Shown here: positions 35,753 to 45,228 of the stretch, piece after piece
How positions within the stretch are numbered: position 1 is the first letter of the stretch
How the letters are laid out: each line of letters starts with the position of its first letter
DNA from: Buxus sempervirens
Taxonomy: Eukaryota; Streptophyta; Magnoliopsida; Buxales; Buxaceae
Direction of reading: 5' to 3'
Length of the DNA: 64,000 nt
Assembly: GCA_947561395.2 (NCBI GenBank)
Contig: OX387182.1
Coordinates: forward strand, 43,021,949-43,085,948
Notes under the pieces: model-generated
Database searches by the model: none
What the model was told of the DNA's origin: nothing
What the model saw: the letters and a program-made list of their open reading frames with translations, nothing else
Position numbers and translations under genes: made by a program

Positions 35753-38700
35753 TCAAGGGTAATACAGTTTGACTGCATCTGCATTTATTGGCTCAGGAAA
35801 AATAGTTCCGTCCATCTCTTGTAGGATTAGTGCTCCTCTGGACAGAACTTTATGTACTATGAATGGTCCTTCATAATTTGGCTTGAATTTCCCTCTGTTG
35901 TCTTCTTGGTGGGGGAATATCTTTTTCATAACAATGTTTCCCACCTTGAAGTGTCGTGGTATCATTTTCTTGTTGTAAGCTCGTGCAATTCTTTGCTGAT
36001 AGAGCTGTCCATGGCACAAAGCTTTGATTCTTTTTTCATCAAGCAACTGCAACTGGTCAAACCTTGATTCTTCCCATTCAACGTCATTAACTTCTGCTTC
36101 CTTCAGGATTCTGAGCGAAGGGATCTGCACTTCCACAGGAAGGACTGCCTCCATTCCATATACCAGAGAGAAAGGAGTTGCCCCGGTTGATGCCCTGATT
36201 GAGGTCCGGTATGCATGCAAAGCATATGGCAACTTCTCATGCCAGTCTCTGTAGGTGACTACCATCTTTTCCAATATCTTTTTCAGATTTTTGTTGGCAG
36301 CCTCTACTGCTCCATTCATCTTGAACCTGTATGCTGTGGAATTTAAATGCCTGATCTTCAAATCTCCACACATCTTGTCCATGTCCTTATTATTCAAATT
36401 CTTGGCATTGTCTGTGATCAGTGCTTCAGGCACACCGTAGCGACAAATAATATTATTTTTGATGAATTTCAGCACATGGGACCCCTTGACTTCTGCAAAG
36501 GACATGGCCTCTACCCACTTGGTAAAATAGTCTATCGCAACCAAGATGAATCGATGCCCATTTGATGCCTTCGGATGGATTTCTCCAATCATATCAATTC
36601 CCCAGATGGCGAAGGGCCAAGGAGAAGTCATTGAGTACAAAGTGTTGGGTGGTGCATGAATGTTATCAGCATAAACTTGGCATAACCGGCATTTCCTTAC
36701 ATGGATATGGCAATCATGTTCCATAGTCAACCAATAATAGCCCATTCTCAAGATTTTCCTTGCTAGCATATGCCCGTTCATATGTGCGCCGCATTGTCCC
36801 CCATGGACTTCATCAACCAGCTGTTGTGCCTCTTCTTCTGTTACACATAGCAGCAGTGAATCATTATAGGACTTCTTGTATAGCTTATCTCCACTGAGGA
36901 AGAACTGTCCTGCCAGCTTCTGAATCGTGCACCTCTCAGATGCTGTGGCATTCTCTGGCAAAGTCCTGTTTCTCAGGTACCTCATTATGTCTGTATACCA
37001 AGGTTCCCCTTGTGGCGTGCTCTTCTCAACATTAAAACAGTAGACAGGAGAACGCCGCACCTCTATCTCCAATGGTTGTACCCAAGTATCGCCAGTGATG
37101 GTTGCCATAGATGCCAGTGTTGCCAGGGCATCTGCAAACTGATTCCTGTCTCGTGGCATATAATCAAATGTCACGTTTTTGAATTGTCCTTCCAATTCCT
37201 CAATCAGTTCTTGATATGGCACCAATTTTGGATCCTTAGTCCGCCAGTCCCCCATTACTTGGTAGATGATTAGACAGGAATCACCATAAACTTTTAACTC
37301 TTGGATATTCATTTCAATTGCGGCTCGCAAGCCTAACACACACGCTTCATATTCTGCCATGTTGTTAGTGCAATCGAACAAGAGTTTTGCTGCTATTGGA
37401 TGATGGACTCCCTCTGGGGAAATGATTACTGCTCCAATCCCTTTCCCATTGATGTTGACGGCCCCATCAAAGAACATTTGCCATCCTGTTTCCTCTTCTG
37501 CTAACTCGGCACACATAATTTCATCATCCGGCAACCCGGTGAGAAGTGGTTGATAGTCGGGCACAGGGTGTTCTGCCAGGTGATCTGCTACTGCCTGTCC
37601 CTTTATTGCCTTTCTCGTGGTGTAGACAATGTCATACTGAGATAAGATAACCTGCCACTTGGCTATCCTTCCAGTGGAGATTGGCTTTTCAAAAATGTAC
37701 TTCAAGGGATCTGCATCTGAGATCAAAAAGACAGTATGACTGAGCAGATAATGCCGGAGCTTCTGAGCTGCCCATACCAATGCACCACAGGTCTTCTCAA
37801 GCAATGTATATCTTACTTCATAATTGGTAAATTTCTTGCTTAGATAATAAATTGCTTGCTCCTTTCTTCCTGTATCATCATGCTGCCCTAGGATACATCC
37901 AGCAGCTGTTTCTGTAACTGATAAGTACATGATCAGAGGTCGTCCGGGTACAGGGGGAACCAAAGTTGGCGGACTCATTAGATAGGCCTTGATTTTGTCA
38001 AATGCTTCTTGGCAATCTTCATTCCAAACCACTGGGTTATCCTTCTTCAGCAATTTAAATATTGGTTCGCATACAGGAGTCATCTGTGCTATGAACCGAC
38101 TGATGTACTGTAACCTGCCAAGGAAACCTCTTACTTCCTTCTCTGTGGATGGGGGAGGCATCTCCAATATTGCCTTCACTTTGACAGGGTCAACCTCAAT
38201 TCCTCGTTTTACAACGATGAATCCGAGCAGCTTCCCTGAGGTAACGCCGAATACACACTTATTCGGGTTTAGCCTGAGCTTGCATTCCCTGAGCCTGTCA
38301 AACACCTTTCCAAGGTTCTCCAAATGACTTTCCTCCTCCTTTGACTTTGCAATCATGTCATCCACATATACTTCCATCTCCTTATGTATCATATCATGGA
38401 ATAACAAAGTCATTGCCCGTTGGTATGTGGCACCTGCATTTTTCAATCCGAATGGCATCATTTTGTAGCAGTACGTGCCCCAGTGTGTGATAAAGGATGT
38501 CTTTTCCATGTCTTCAGGTGCCATCCTTATCTGATTATACCCGGAGAATCCATCCATAAAGGAGAACATGGAATGAGTTGCAGTATTGTCAACCAGTACA
38601 TCAATGTGTGGCAATGGGAAGTCATCCTTTGGGCTTGCCTTGTTCAGATCCCTGTAATCGACACACATCCTAACCCTTCCATCTTTCTTTGGGACTGGCA

Positions 38701-41700
38701 CGATGTTTGCTAACCACTCTGGGTAATCTGTAACTTTCAAGAACCCAGCTTTTAACTGCTTGGCAACTTCCTCCTTGATCTTCAGGGCCCATTCTGGTTT
38801 CATGCGTCTGAGTTTTTGCTTCACTGGTGTGGCCTCAGACTTTATAGGTAACCGGTGCACAACTAAATCCGTGTCTAACCCAGGCATATCCTCGTATGAC
38901 CATGCAAACACATCAATGTAGGATTTTAGAAAATCAGTTATCTGTGTTTTCTGTAATAATGTCAGCTTTTTACCAACTTGAAGAATCCTTGGTTGTTCTG
39001 TGTCACCTATGTTGATAGGTTCAGTTTCCTCAATGTTAGCCTGGAGACCTTTTTCATGCCTGTCCAAGGCAAATTGGATTTCAGGTGGGGTCTCCCATGA
39101 TTCATCATTATCCTCAAGTTTAAAAGAATCACTGGGGATAATTTCTGAATCATTGGGTTGTGATGAGCAAATGTCGTTACCTGATTCCTGCTCGACACTT
39201 TGGATTTCTTTTTGTTCTTTTTGTTTTTGTTTGATTTTGGCAGCCTGATTATCTATCTCGTGCTCCGAATTTTTCGGGTGTGCGTCGAGATTGATACTAA
39301 GGTTGCGATTTTGGGTTTGCTTATTTGCAGAATTATTCACAGAAGTAGAAAAATAATCAAAAGACTTCACGCATTTATTAAAAAGTGCAGCAATATCTAC
39401 AGAGGGAATTTCAGAAGTGGAAGAAACTCCCTGTGGTAGTTCGGCTTTGCGAGTGGCAAGTGGCGTCAAACTCCAGTTCTGCAATGCGTGCTTATCTTTG
39501 GTTACAGCGGTCACCGCATTTACCTTTCCAGTCTGTATCATGCTGATGCTGCTGTCAGAGGAGATGCAGATAGGGTCATTAGCTGTGCCCTTCTTTGGTT
39601 GATTTTGACTCGAATCCTCTGATGATACACTGATCCATACCCTGCGGCGGATGACAGTCCCTGGTATCCGAATAGTGATTTCGTTGGGTGGTTCCACCTT
39701 AGGCAATGCCTTGGTTACAGATTTTACTGATGATTCTTCCCTCTTGCTGGAAGAATGTTCGTCAGGAGCCCAGTTGCCATAAGTTTCATGATAAGCCAGC
39801 TCAGTAGGCAGTCCCAGTACTTGGGGCATATTCTGAAACATCTGACCCAAACCATCCTTGGTACTTGGGTGTATAATGCAGATAGGCGGTGGGGGAGACC
39901 TTTGCCTTGGAATGGGTTCTCCTGAACTGTCTTGGCTTTCCATCATATAGATGTACTGAGCAGGATCTTCTTCTTCAGCCTCAGCTGGCGGTGTCTCGAC
40001 ATCATCGGATGGGTAAGCAAACGCTTCTTCTGGGATAGCCGGTTTTTCAGTGTCAACTGACTGCCAAGAGAATAGAGCAGACAATTCTTCCATCAATCCA
40101 CTGAGAGCTTCTGAGTTCTCTTCTGTAACTGTCTCCTGGGGCAAGGGAGGTTCATCCCATAACCTTTGCAGATAATCAGCTTCTGCTTGCTCGGCTAGAT
40201 CATTGAATTCATCTCCCCACCCCTGGGGGACTATGTTCTGAATGGCCCGTGCAGCTTCCTTCTCCATATTAGCAAAGTGATGGTATAACTGGCCCTGTAC
40301 ACAGATGGGCCAGTTTGGGTCCCTTCCTTCTGCTCTTGCTTTCTTCCGTTCAGCTTTCATGCCAAATAACCTGGCATAGTCTTCAGGTTCAGGAACAAAC
40401 CCTAATCCAAAGCCCACAGATTTGTCACATGGCTGGATTGCAGACTTGATGCCTTGCTTGTATTTGCCTAAACCTTCTCCTACTCGGAGGCCCCAGTCGG
40501 CGCATTCAGCAGCACCGAACATGCTCTTCCTTTTCCTTCTACGGGACAAGTCTGATTGCAGAGGAGTAGGAATGCTGTTTATCTGCACCATTTTAATGGC
40601 TTGGAAGTTTAGGGAAGTAGGTAGTTCATAATCAACCACAGGTACCCCTCCTTGTTCAAATTCTCTGTGATTTTCTGCGTGAACCGTGATCAATTGATTT
40701 CCCGAAATAAATCGGATCATTCGATGTAAAGTGGACGGGACTGCCCCTGCTTGATGCAACCAAGGTCTTCCAATCAGAAAATTAAAGGAGGCATTGATGT
40801 CCATCAACTCAAAGGTGATGAAGAAGGCCCTTTCAGCAATTGTAACTTCCAGAGTAACTTCCCCCAGGGAATCCTTCTTGGCATTGTCAAACCCGCGGAC
40901 ATTGTTGGAGCTAGGTTTGATTAAATCAGCGTTCAGCTGCAGACTGTGGAAGGTCCTGACTGGGCAGGTATTCAGAGCTGACCCGTTATCGATCATGACT
41001 CGTCTCACCATTAAATCGGAGCACCTTACAGTGATAAACAGAGGTTCCGTGTGATTATAACCTTCAGGTGGCAAGTCTGTTGAGGAAAAGGAGATTGCTT
41101 CTGGCGTAGCAATTATAGACATTACTGTCTCCAGCTGTTCAGGGCTAATGTCGTCAGGCACATGAGTATCGCCCAGTATTTTCATGAGTACGTCCTTATG
41201 TTTGTCTGAATCCAACAAGAGACGCATAATGGATATCTGGGCTGGTGTCTTATTCAACTGCTGCACTAGATCATACTCCGGAGTGAAGGCACTGTAGTGG
41301 AGTTTTTCAATCTCTTCTTCTGGGGCCTTCCCCTTCTTCTTATGGGTCTGTGGCAATTCAGTGGCCACATCCTTCCCTTTTTCTTTCCTTGTCCTTTCTT
41401 CACTAGTCTCTCCCTCTGGTGCAGGTGGAGGGTTAGGGTTTATGTATCGACCAGAACGAGTGATCCGATCGACTTTTCTTTCAGTGGAAGTGATGGTAGA
41501 ATCATGGTACATGGGTAGGAATTGGTAAGGTGGAGGTACAGCGGAGTAGGTTGGGTCAAGGTGAAGTTGGTGTAAGTTAAGGGTAGGTGGTTCCAGTAGG
41601 AAGTCCACAGGCTCATTGAATGGGTTCATTATGTCGAAGATGTTTAATGGGGGTGAGTTTGGGACAGGTGGAGGATAGAAAGGTTCTGGTTCGGGAATGT

Positions 41701-41725
41701 TGAAATGCACCAGAGGGAACCCCAA
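35753..41725 (-). CDS. Open pol region (1990 codons): protease, RT, RNase H, second RNase H, integrase
   Basis: Numbering starts at the first codon after the last stop region (a TTG, not a true ATG). Aspartic protease lies at about 225-335, with its active site as DNGSA (246-250). A G-patch-like segment follows (about 412-445, GEGLGKYKQG...GFGLGF). Residues 450-900 are an acidic, Pro/Ser-rich spacer. RT spans about 960-1175 with YVDD at 1120-1123. The first RNase H (about 1260-1390) has YLSV where a catalytic Asp is expected. The second, archaeal-type RNase H (about 1415-1545) keeps D1420, E1458 and D1482. Integrase has H1641, H1648, C1679 and C1682 of the zinc finger, and D1711, D1772 and E1808 with exact D-x60-D-x35-E spacing. 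The enzyme modules look intact; translation would need the upstream stops to be bypassed. Confidence 0.9.
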   Translation of the reverse strand: MGFPLVHFNIPEPEPFYPPPVPNSPPLNIFDIMNPFNEPVDFLLEPPTLNLHQLHLDPTYSAVPPPYQFLPMYHDSTITSTERKVDRITRSGRYINPNPPPAPEGETSEERTRKEKGKDVATELPQTHKKKGKAPEEEIEKLHYSAFTPEYDLVQQLNKTPAQISIMRLLLDSDKHKDVLMKILGDTHVPDDISPEQLETVMSIIATPEAISFSSTDLPPEGYNHTEPLFITVRCSDLMVRRVMIDNGSALNTCPVRTFHSLQLNADLIKPSSNNVRGFDNAKKDSLGEVTLEVTIAERAFFITFELMDINASFNFLIGRPWLHQAGAVPSTLHRMIRFISGNQLITVHAENHREFEQGGVPVVDYELPTSLNFQAIKMVQINSIPTPLQSDLSRRRKRKSMFGAAECADWGLRVGEGLGKYKQGIKSAIQPCDKSVGFGLGFVPEPEDYARLFGMKAERKKARAEGRDPNWPICVQGQLYHHFANMEKEAARAIQNIVPQGWGDEFNDLAEQAEADYLQRLWDEPPLPQETVTEENSEALSGLMEELSALFSWQSVDTEKPAIPEEAFAYPSDDVETPPAEAEEEDPAQYIYMMESQDSSGEPIPRQRSPPPPICIIHPSTKDGLGQMFQNMPQVLGLPTELAYHETYGNWAPDEHSSSKREESSVKSVTKALPKVEPPNEITIRIPGTVIRRRVWISVSSEDSSQNQPKKGTANDPICISSDSSISMIQTGKVNAVTAVTKDKHALQNWSLTPLATRKAELPQGVSSTSEIPSVDIAALFNKCVKSFDYFSTSVNNSANKQTQNRNLSINLDAHPKNSEHEIDNQAAKIKQKQKEQKEIQSVEQESGNDICSSQPNDSEIIPSDSFKLEDNDESWETPPEIQFALDRHEKGLQANIEETEPINIGDTEQPRILQVGKKLTLLQKTQITDFLKSYIDVFAWSYEDMPGLDTDLVVHRLPIKSEATPVKQKLRRMKPEWALKIKEEVAKQLKAGFLKVTDYPEWLANIVPVPKKDGRVRMCVDYRDLNKASPKDDFPLPHIDVLVDNTATHSMFSFMDGFSGYNQIRMAPEDMEKTSFITHWGTYCYKMMPFGLKNAGATYQRAMTLLFHDMIHKEMEVYVDDMIAKSKEEESHLENLGKVFDRLRECKLRLNPNKCVFGVTSGKLLGFIVVKRGIEVDPVKVKAILEMPPPSTEKEVRGFLGRLQYISRFIAQMTPVCEPIFKLLKKDNPVVWNEDCQEAFDKIKAYLMSPPTLVPPVPGRPLIMYLSVTETAAGCILGQHDDTGRKEQAIYYLSKKFTNYEVRYTLLEKTCGALVWAAQKLRHYLLSHTVFLISDADPLKYIFEKPISTGRIAKWQVILSQYDIVYTTRKAIKGQAVADHLAEHPVPDYQPLLTGLPDDEIMCAELAEEETGWQMFFDGAVNINGKGIGAVIISPEGVHHPIAAKLLFDCTNNMAEYEACVLGLRAAIEMNIQELKVYGDSCLIIYQVMGDWRTKDPKLVPYQELIEELEGQFKNVTFDYMPRDRNQFADALATLASMATITGDTWVQPLEIEVRRSPVYCFNVEKSTPQGEPWYTDIMRYLRNRTLPENATASERCTIQKLAGQFFLSGDKLYKKSYNDSLLLCVTEEEAQQLVDEVHGGQCGAHMNGHMLARKILRMGYYWLTMEHDCHIHVRKCRLCQVYADNIHAPPNTLYSMTSPWPFAIWGIDMIGEIHPKASNGHRFILVAIDYFTKWVEAMSFAEVKGSHVLKFIKNNIICRYGVPEALITDNAKNLNNKDMDKMCGDLKIRHLNSTAYRFKMNGAVEAANKNLKKILEKMVVTYRDWHEKLPYALHAYRTSIRASTGATPFSLVYGMEAVLPVEVQIPSLRILKEAEVNDVEWEESRFDQLQLLDEKRIKALCHGQLYQQRIARAYNKKMIPRHFKVGNIVMKKIFPHQEDNRGKFKPNYEGPFIVHKVLSRGALILQEMDGTIFPEPINADAVKLYYP

Positions 41726-42316
41726 GAAGGTTTCTTCGTCATCATTTCTGTTGATGACGCATACTTGATGTTTTACTATCTCTTCTTAGAGGTATATCCT
41801 GACAATCTGCCCCGGTCGCCCAATCAACAAAGAGGGGTCAAATTGTACTTCATTGCCCTGGTCACTGATGACCTGATTCACAGATCCACTAGCAGAAGCC
41901 TTAGAGTGGTTTGGGAGAGGATTGGTAGTTGTGCCAGTAGGAGGAGTTGGTGCTGCTGGTACTGGGGGATCTACAGAGATCTTCTTGTTGTCTATCAGAT
42001 CCTGTATGTCATGCCTCAAATCCCAGCATCGATTAGTGGAATGCCCGGGAGCTCCAGAATGATACTCACATCACTCTGCTGTATTATAATTTCGTGAATT
42101 TACCATTCGAGGATTTGGAGGTTTGATCTGTAAGTACCCCTTCTTTAGCAGGATGGCCAACAACTCTCCCGGTGCATAAGGTAATGGGGTAAACACCCTC
42201 TTCATCCTTGCCTCTGCTTCTTCTCTGGTTCTTCTCATGGGTTGCCCCTGGCCTTCAGGCCTTTGAGAGATATGGTAAGGCTGTGTTGGCTGTACATAAT
42301 TAACAGCCTGGGTCTC

Positions 42317-43444
42317 CTACCTTCTGGGTTCTTGCGCCGAGTTTCTACCACTCTGTCCTACTGCTGCCCTTCTCTGTGTAGGGCCCTGGCCACTGCCATC
42401 TATCTTGCCAGCCCTTACAGCATCTTCAATCCTGTCTGCTGTCAGAATTAAGTCATTGAAATTGGATGTGCTCTGCCCCAGTAGCAAAGAGAAGAACGGC
42501 TGTCCCAGGGAGGCGATGAACAGAGAAGTCATCTCTTGTTCAAGTAATGGTGGTTGGACTAGAGTTGCCAATTCTTTCCAACGCTTGGCATATTCTCTGA
42601 CTGATTCCTGATTCTTCTTTGTCATCCTCTGCAGCTCTGCCCTAGTTTGTACAATTTGACTGTTCAAACGGTACTGCTGGATGAACGCTGCTGCTAAATC
42701 ATTCAAGGTCTTAATCTTGGTTTTGTCCAGACTCAAAAACCAAGTATATGCTGCCCCTGTCAGCGACCTTTGAAAGAACTGTATCATAATTTTTTCATCT
42801 TTAGCATACTGACACATATCTCCAGAGTATGACCTGAGGTGGTTTAACGGGCACCCGGTGCCATCAAACTGATGCAAGTCAGGGCATTTGAATTTCGGTG
42901 GAAGTTGAACATCGGAGAAGAAGCAGAGGCTATCTAAAGTAGCCTCCATGGGGACCGCACTGGGTCGTAGGCTTTTCAGTTCTTCACGTAAAGCATCTAC
43001 CTCTGACTTAGTGGCTGCCATCTTTTCATCAAATTGGACCTGCTGTGTTCTATACCAATCTTCCTCTTCTTGCCCCAGTTGGGCAGGTGCAATAATCTGT
43101 GGAAGAGGGACGGCTTGAGGAGGTGGAGGTGGTACCAACGGAGCTGGGTACGCAGGGTATGGTGGTGGAGCATCCGCCTGTGGTGGAGCAATTGGTTGCT
43201 GCAGAGTTACTGGTGCAGCAGGGGGAGTCATCCTGAGTTCTCTTAATTCTGTCATTAGTCCCTGAATGATGGTACCCATGCTATCAATCCTCTGTTGTAG
43301 ATCAGTCACTGTCTGTGCCTGGCTGGACTCTGCCTGGTCCTGTCCTGGTGAGGTCTGTTCCCTTGACTGTTCCATTTCAAGTCTTTTCCTTGATCTTAAC
43401 AGGTACGGGCTTCGGAAAGCAATTTTGGTACCTGCTTGAAACAA
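42317..43444 (-). CDS. Gag N-terminal and core region (375 codons)
   Basis: The frame opens at ATG 43444. A basic start is followed by a Gln/Pro-rich region (residues 25-115), a predicted coiled-coil stretch (about 130-160, EEEDWYRTQQVQFDEKMAAT), and the conserved retrotransposon gag domain (about 180-330: KFKCPDLHQFDGTGCP, WFLSLDKTKI, FIQQYRLNSQ). It ends at TAG 42317-42319 before the zinc knuckle. The protein probably forms the particle shell; as it stands the RNA-binding knuckle would be missing. Confidence 0.85.
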   Translation of the reverse strand: MFQAGTKIAFRSPYLLRSRKRLEMEQSREQTSPGQDQAESSQAQTVTDLQQRIDSMGTIIQGLMTELRELRMTPPAAPVTLQQPIAPPQADAPPPYPAYPAPLVPPPPPQAVPLPQIIAPAQLGQEEEDWYRTQQVQFDEKMAATKSEVDALREELKSLRPSAVPMEATLDSLCFFSDVQLPPKFKCPDLHQFDGTGCPLNHLRSYSGDMCQYAKDEKIMIQFFQRSLTGAAYTWFLSLDKTKIKTLNDLAAAFIQQYRLNSQIVQTRAELQRMTKKNQESVREYAKRWKELATLVQPPLLEQEMTSLFIASLGQPFFSLLLGQSTSNFNDLILTADRIEDAVRAGKIDGSGQGPTQRRAAVGQSGRNSAQEPRR

Positions 43445-43531
43445 CCATTAATTAGTGCAATTTTTACATGGTTTATGCAGTCAAATTATCAATTTTAATG
43501 ATTACAGATCTATTTTAACTATCTTAAGATA

Positions 43532-43965
43532 GTTGGGAAAGAGAACCCAAATGAATTTAAGGATTGATTTATTTGAGTTATTTTGAGAATGATTGGGAAT
43601 CTAGAACCTGATCTATTTTAACCAACTGGTTGGGAGAGAGAACCCGGTTTAAACTGGTCTATTTTAGCCAAACGGCTGGGAGAGAGAACCCGGTTTAGAA
43701 TGGTCTATTTTAGCCAAACGGCAGGGAAAGGGAACCCTAGACTGGTCTATTTTAGCCAAACGGCTGGGAAAGGGAACCCTAGACTGATCTATTTTAACCA
43801 AATGGTTGGGAGAGAGAACCCGGTTTAGATTGGTTTATTTTAGCCAAGCGGCTGGGAAAGGGAACCCTAGACTGATCTATTTTAACCAAATGGTTGGGAG
43901 AGAGAACCCGGTTTAGACTGGTCTGTTTTAGCCAAACGGCTGGGGGAGAGAACCCTGTTTAAAAG
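43532..43965 (+). repeat. Tandem repeat family A (about 45-bp units) between ORF1 and gag
   Basis: Roughly nine to ten imperfect units share ctattttagccaaacggc, a g(g/a)gagagaaccc segment and ggtttagactggt. Alternating subtypes occur (ccaaacggctggg and ccaaatggttggg). The tract lies in the element's untranslated spacer upstream of gag. Confidence 0.85.
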
Positions 43966-44039
43966 GTTGGTTTGAGCTCAGTATCACGAGGTTGGACTAT
44001 GTCAAGTCTCCGCAGGGGGTGAGCTGAACAGCAGCACCC

Positions 44040-44520
44040 AGGTGTACCTTAACCAATTTTCAGTTTAATCTCTGATGGTTTCAGTACCTAACTTTGGCTA
44101 GCAGTTCCCGGGCGTGTCTTAGCTAGTCGTTGGTTTAATCACCATTGACTTTGACGCCTCACAACGGGGAAGGCTATGCCAGGACGATCCTTTGCCAATT
44201 TTCTGGTTTAATTACCAGTGGCCTCAGTGCCCTAAGAGTTCGGCTAGGGATACCCGAGCGTACCTTAGTCGTTAGCTTAGTTGCTTGACTTTGGTGCCAC
44301 ACAACGGGGTATGCTATGCCAGGGCGATTCTCTGCCAATTTTCTGGTTTAATTACCAGTGGCTTCAGTGCCCTAAGAGTTCGGCTAGGGATACCCGAGCG
44401 TACCTTAGTCGTTAGCTTAGTTGCTTAACCTTGGTGCCTCTCAACGGGGTATGCTATGCCAGGACGATCCTCTGCCAATTTTCTGGTTTAATTACCAGTG
44501 ACATCAGTGCCCCATAGGCT
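44040..44520 (+). repeat. Tandem repeat family B (about 140-bp units)
   Basis: Three clear units start near 44147, 44286 and 44426, and a degenerate unit precedes them. Each contains ctatgccagg.cgat, ttttctggtttaattaccag and cggctagggatacccgagcg (absent from the last, partial unit). Confidence 0.85.
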
Positions 44521-44569
44521 GACCGCATGATCTTATAAATCAGACGGGTGTGATCTGAGCTCAAGGGAT

Positions 44570-45110
44570 TGGGTGTTCTTTATTCAGAACCCTGGGGTTT
44601 TAAGACTTAAGCTTGACACTTGAGAGTTTGAGAGTTGATAAGGATGGGGTGTTCTTTACTCAGAACCCCTATGGGTTTAAAAATTCCTTTGGCAAGTTCT
44701 TTATTCAGATTGCCTGAATTAGTTGCAAGAATGGGGTGTTCTTTATTTAGAACCCTTTAAGACTTAAATTTGAAATTGAAGATTTGAAAGTTGGTAAGAA
44801 TTGGGTGTTCTTTATTCAGAACCCTTAAAGGTTTAAGATTTAAATTCAGAATTGATAATCTCTGAAGATTTGAAAGCTGGGTAGGAATTGGGTGTTCTTT
44901 ATTCAGAACCCATGGGTTCAAATTTGAGTTCTTTATTCAGATCGCCTGAAAGTTTTGAATTGGGTGTTCTTTATTCAAAACCCTTGGGTTAAAGGATTTG
45001 GCGAGTTCTTTATTCAGATCGCCTGAAAGTTTTGAATTGGGTGTTCTTTATTCAGAACCCTTGGGTTAAAGGATTTGGCGAGTTCTTTATTCAGATTGCC
45101 TGAAAGTTTT
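44570..45110 (+). repeat. Tandem repeat family C (about 38-80 bp, motif ttctttattcaga)
   Basis: About eleven occurrences of gttctttattcaga or close variants lie in two alternating contexts: gggtgttctttattcagaac and gagttctttattcagatcgc. The last units (44960-45110) are the most regular, with a period near 76 bp made of the two subtypes. Confidence 0.85.
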
Positions 45111-45228
45111 GAAGTTGAAGGATTGACTTTATTAAACCGAGCACAAAATTCTTCATGGAAAAAGAAGTACAATGCCAAAATTCAAAATAAGCAATTACAT
45201 GATAAAAAAAAATAAACAAACCCAGAGT

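Larger units (their letters stand above)
35753..43444 (-). pseudogene. Gag-pol polyprotein of the Tat/Ogre-like element: one frame, three stops in the gag end, pol fully open
   Basis: One frame runs from the gag start (43444) to the pol stop (35753), broken only by TAG 42317-42319, TGA 42071-42073 and TAA 41786-41788. The first 375 codons are gag, including the retrotransposon gag core (about 180-330, with WF..L and QEYR-like motifs). The stretch between stops two and three holds the Cys/His knuckle CEYHSGAPGHSTNRC. The remaining 1990 codons (35753-41725) are uninterrupted protease, RNase H and integrase sequence, described in the next entry. Each stop can be derived by one C-to-T or G-to-A change, typical of decay of methylated DNA. 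Confidence 0.85.

Noticed and set aside
35852..41518. Numerous plus-strand ORFs of 60-112 codons opposite pol
   Set aside because: They lie antisense to conserved protease, RT and integrase codons and are shadows; only the frame downstream of the pol stop (35240-35626) is considered.
42071..42319. Programmed stop readthrough between gag and pol
   Set aside because: Three different stops in 530 bp, one before and one beside the zinc knuckle, fit mutation better; no stimulatory structure was recognised. Kept only as an alternative.
44570..45110. CRISPR-like alternation of a short repeat and spacers
   Set aside because: The intervals are themselves repeats of two subtypes, lengths vary, and the DNA is an LTR retrotransposon of a plant.
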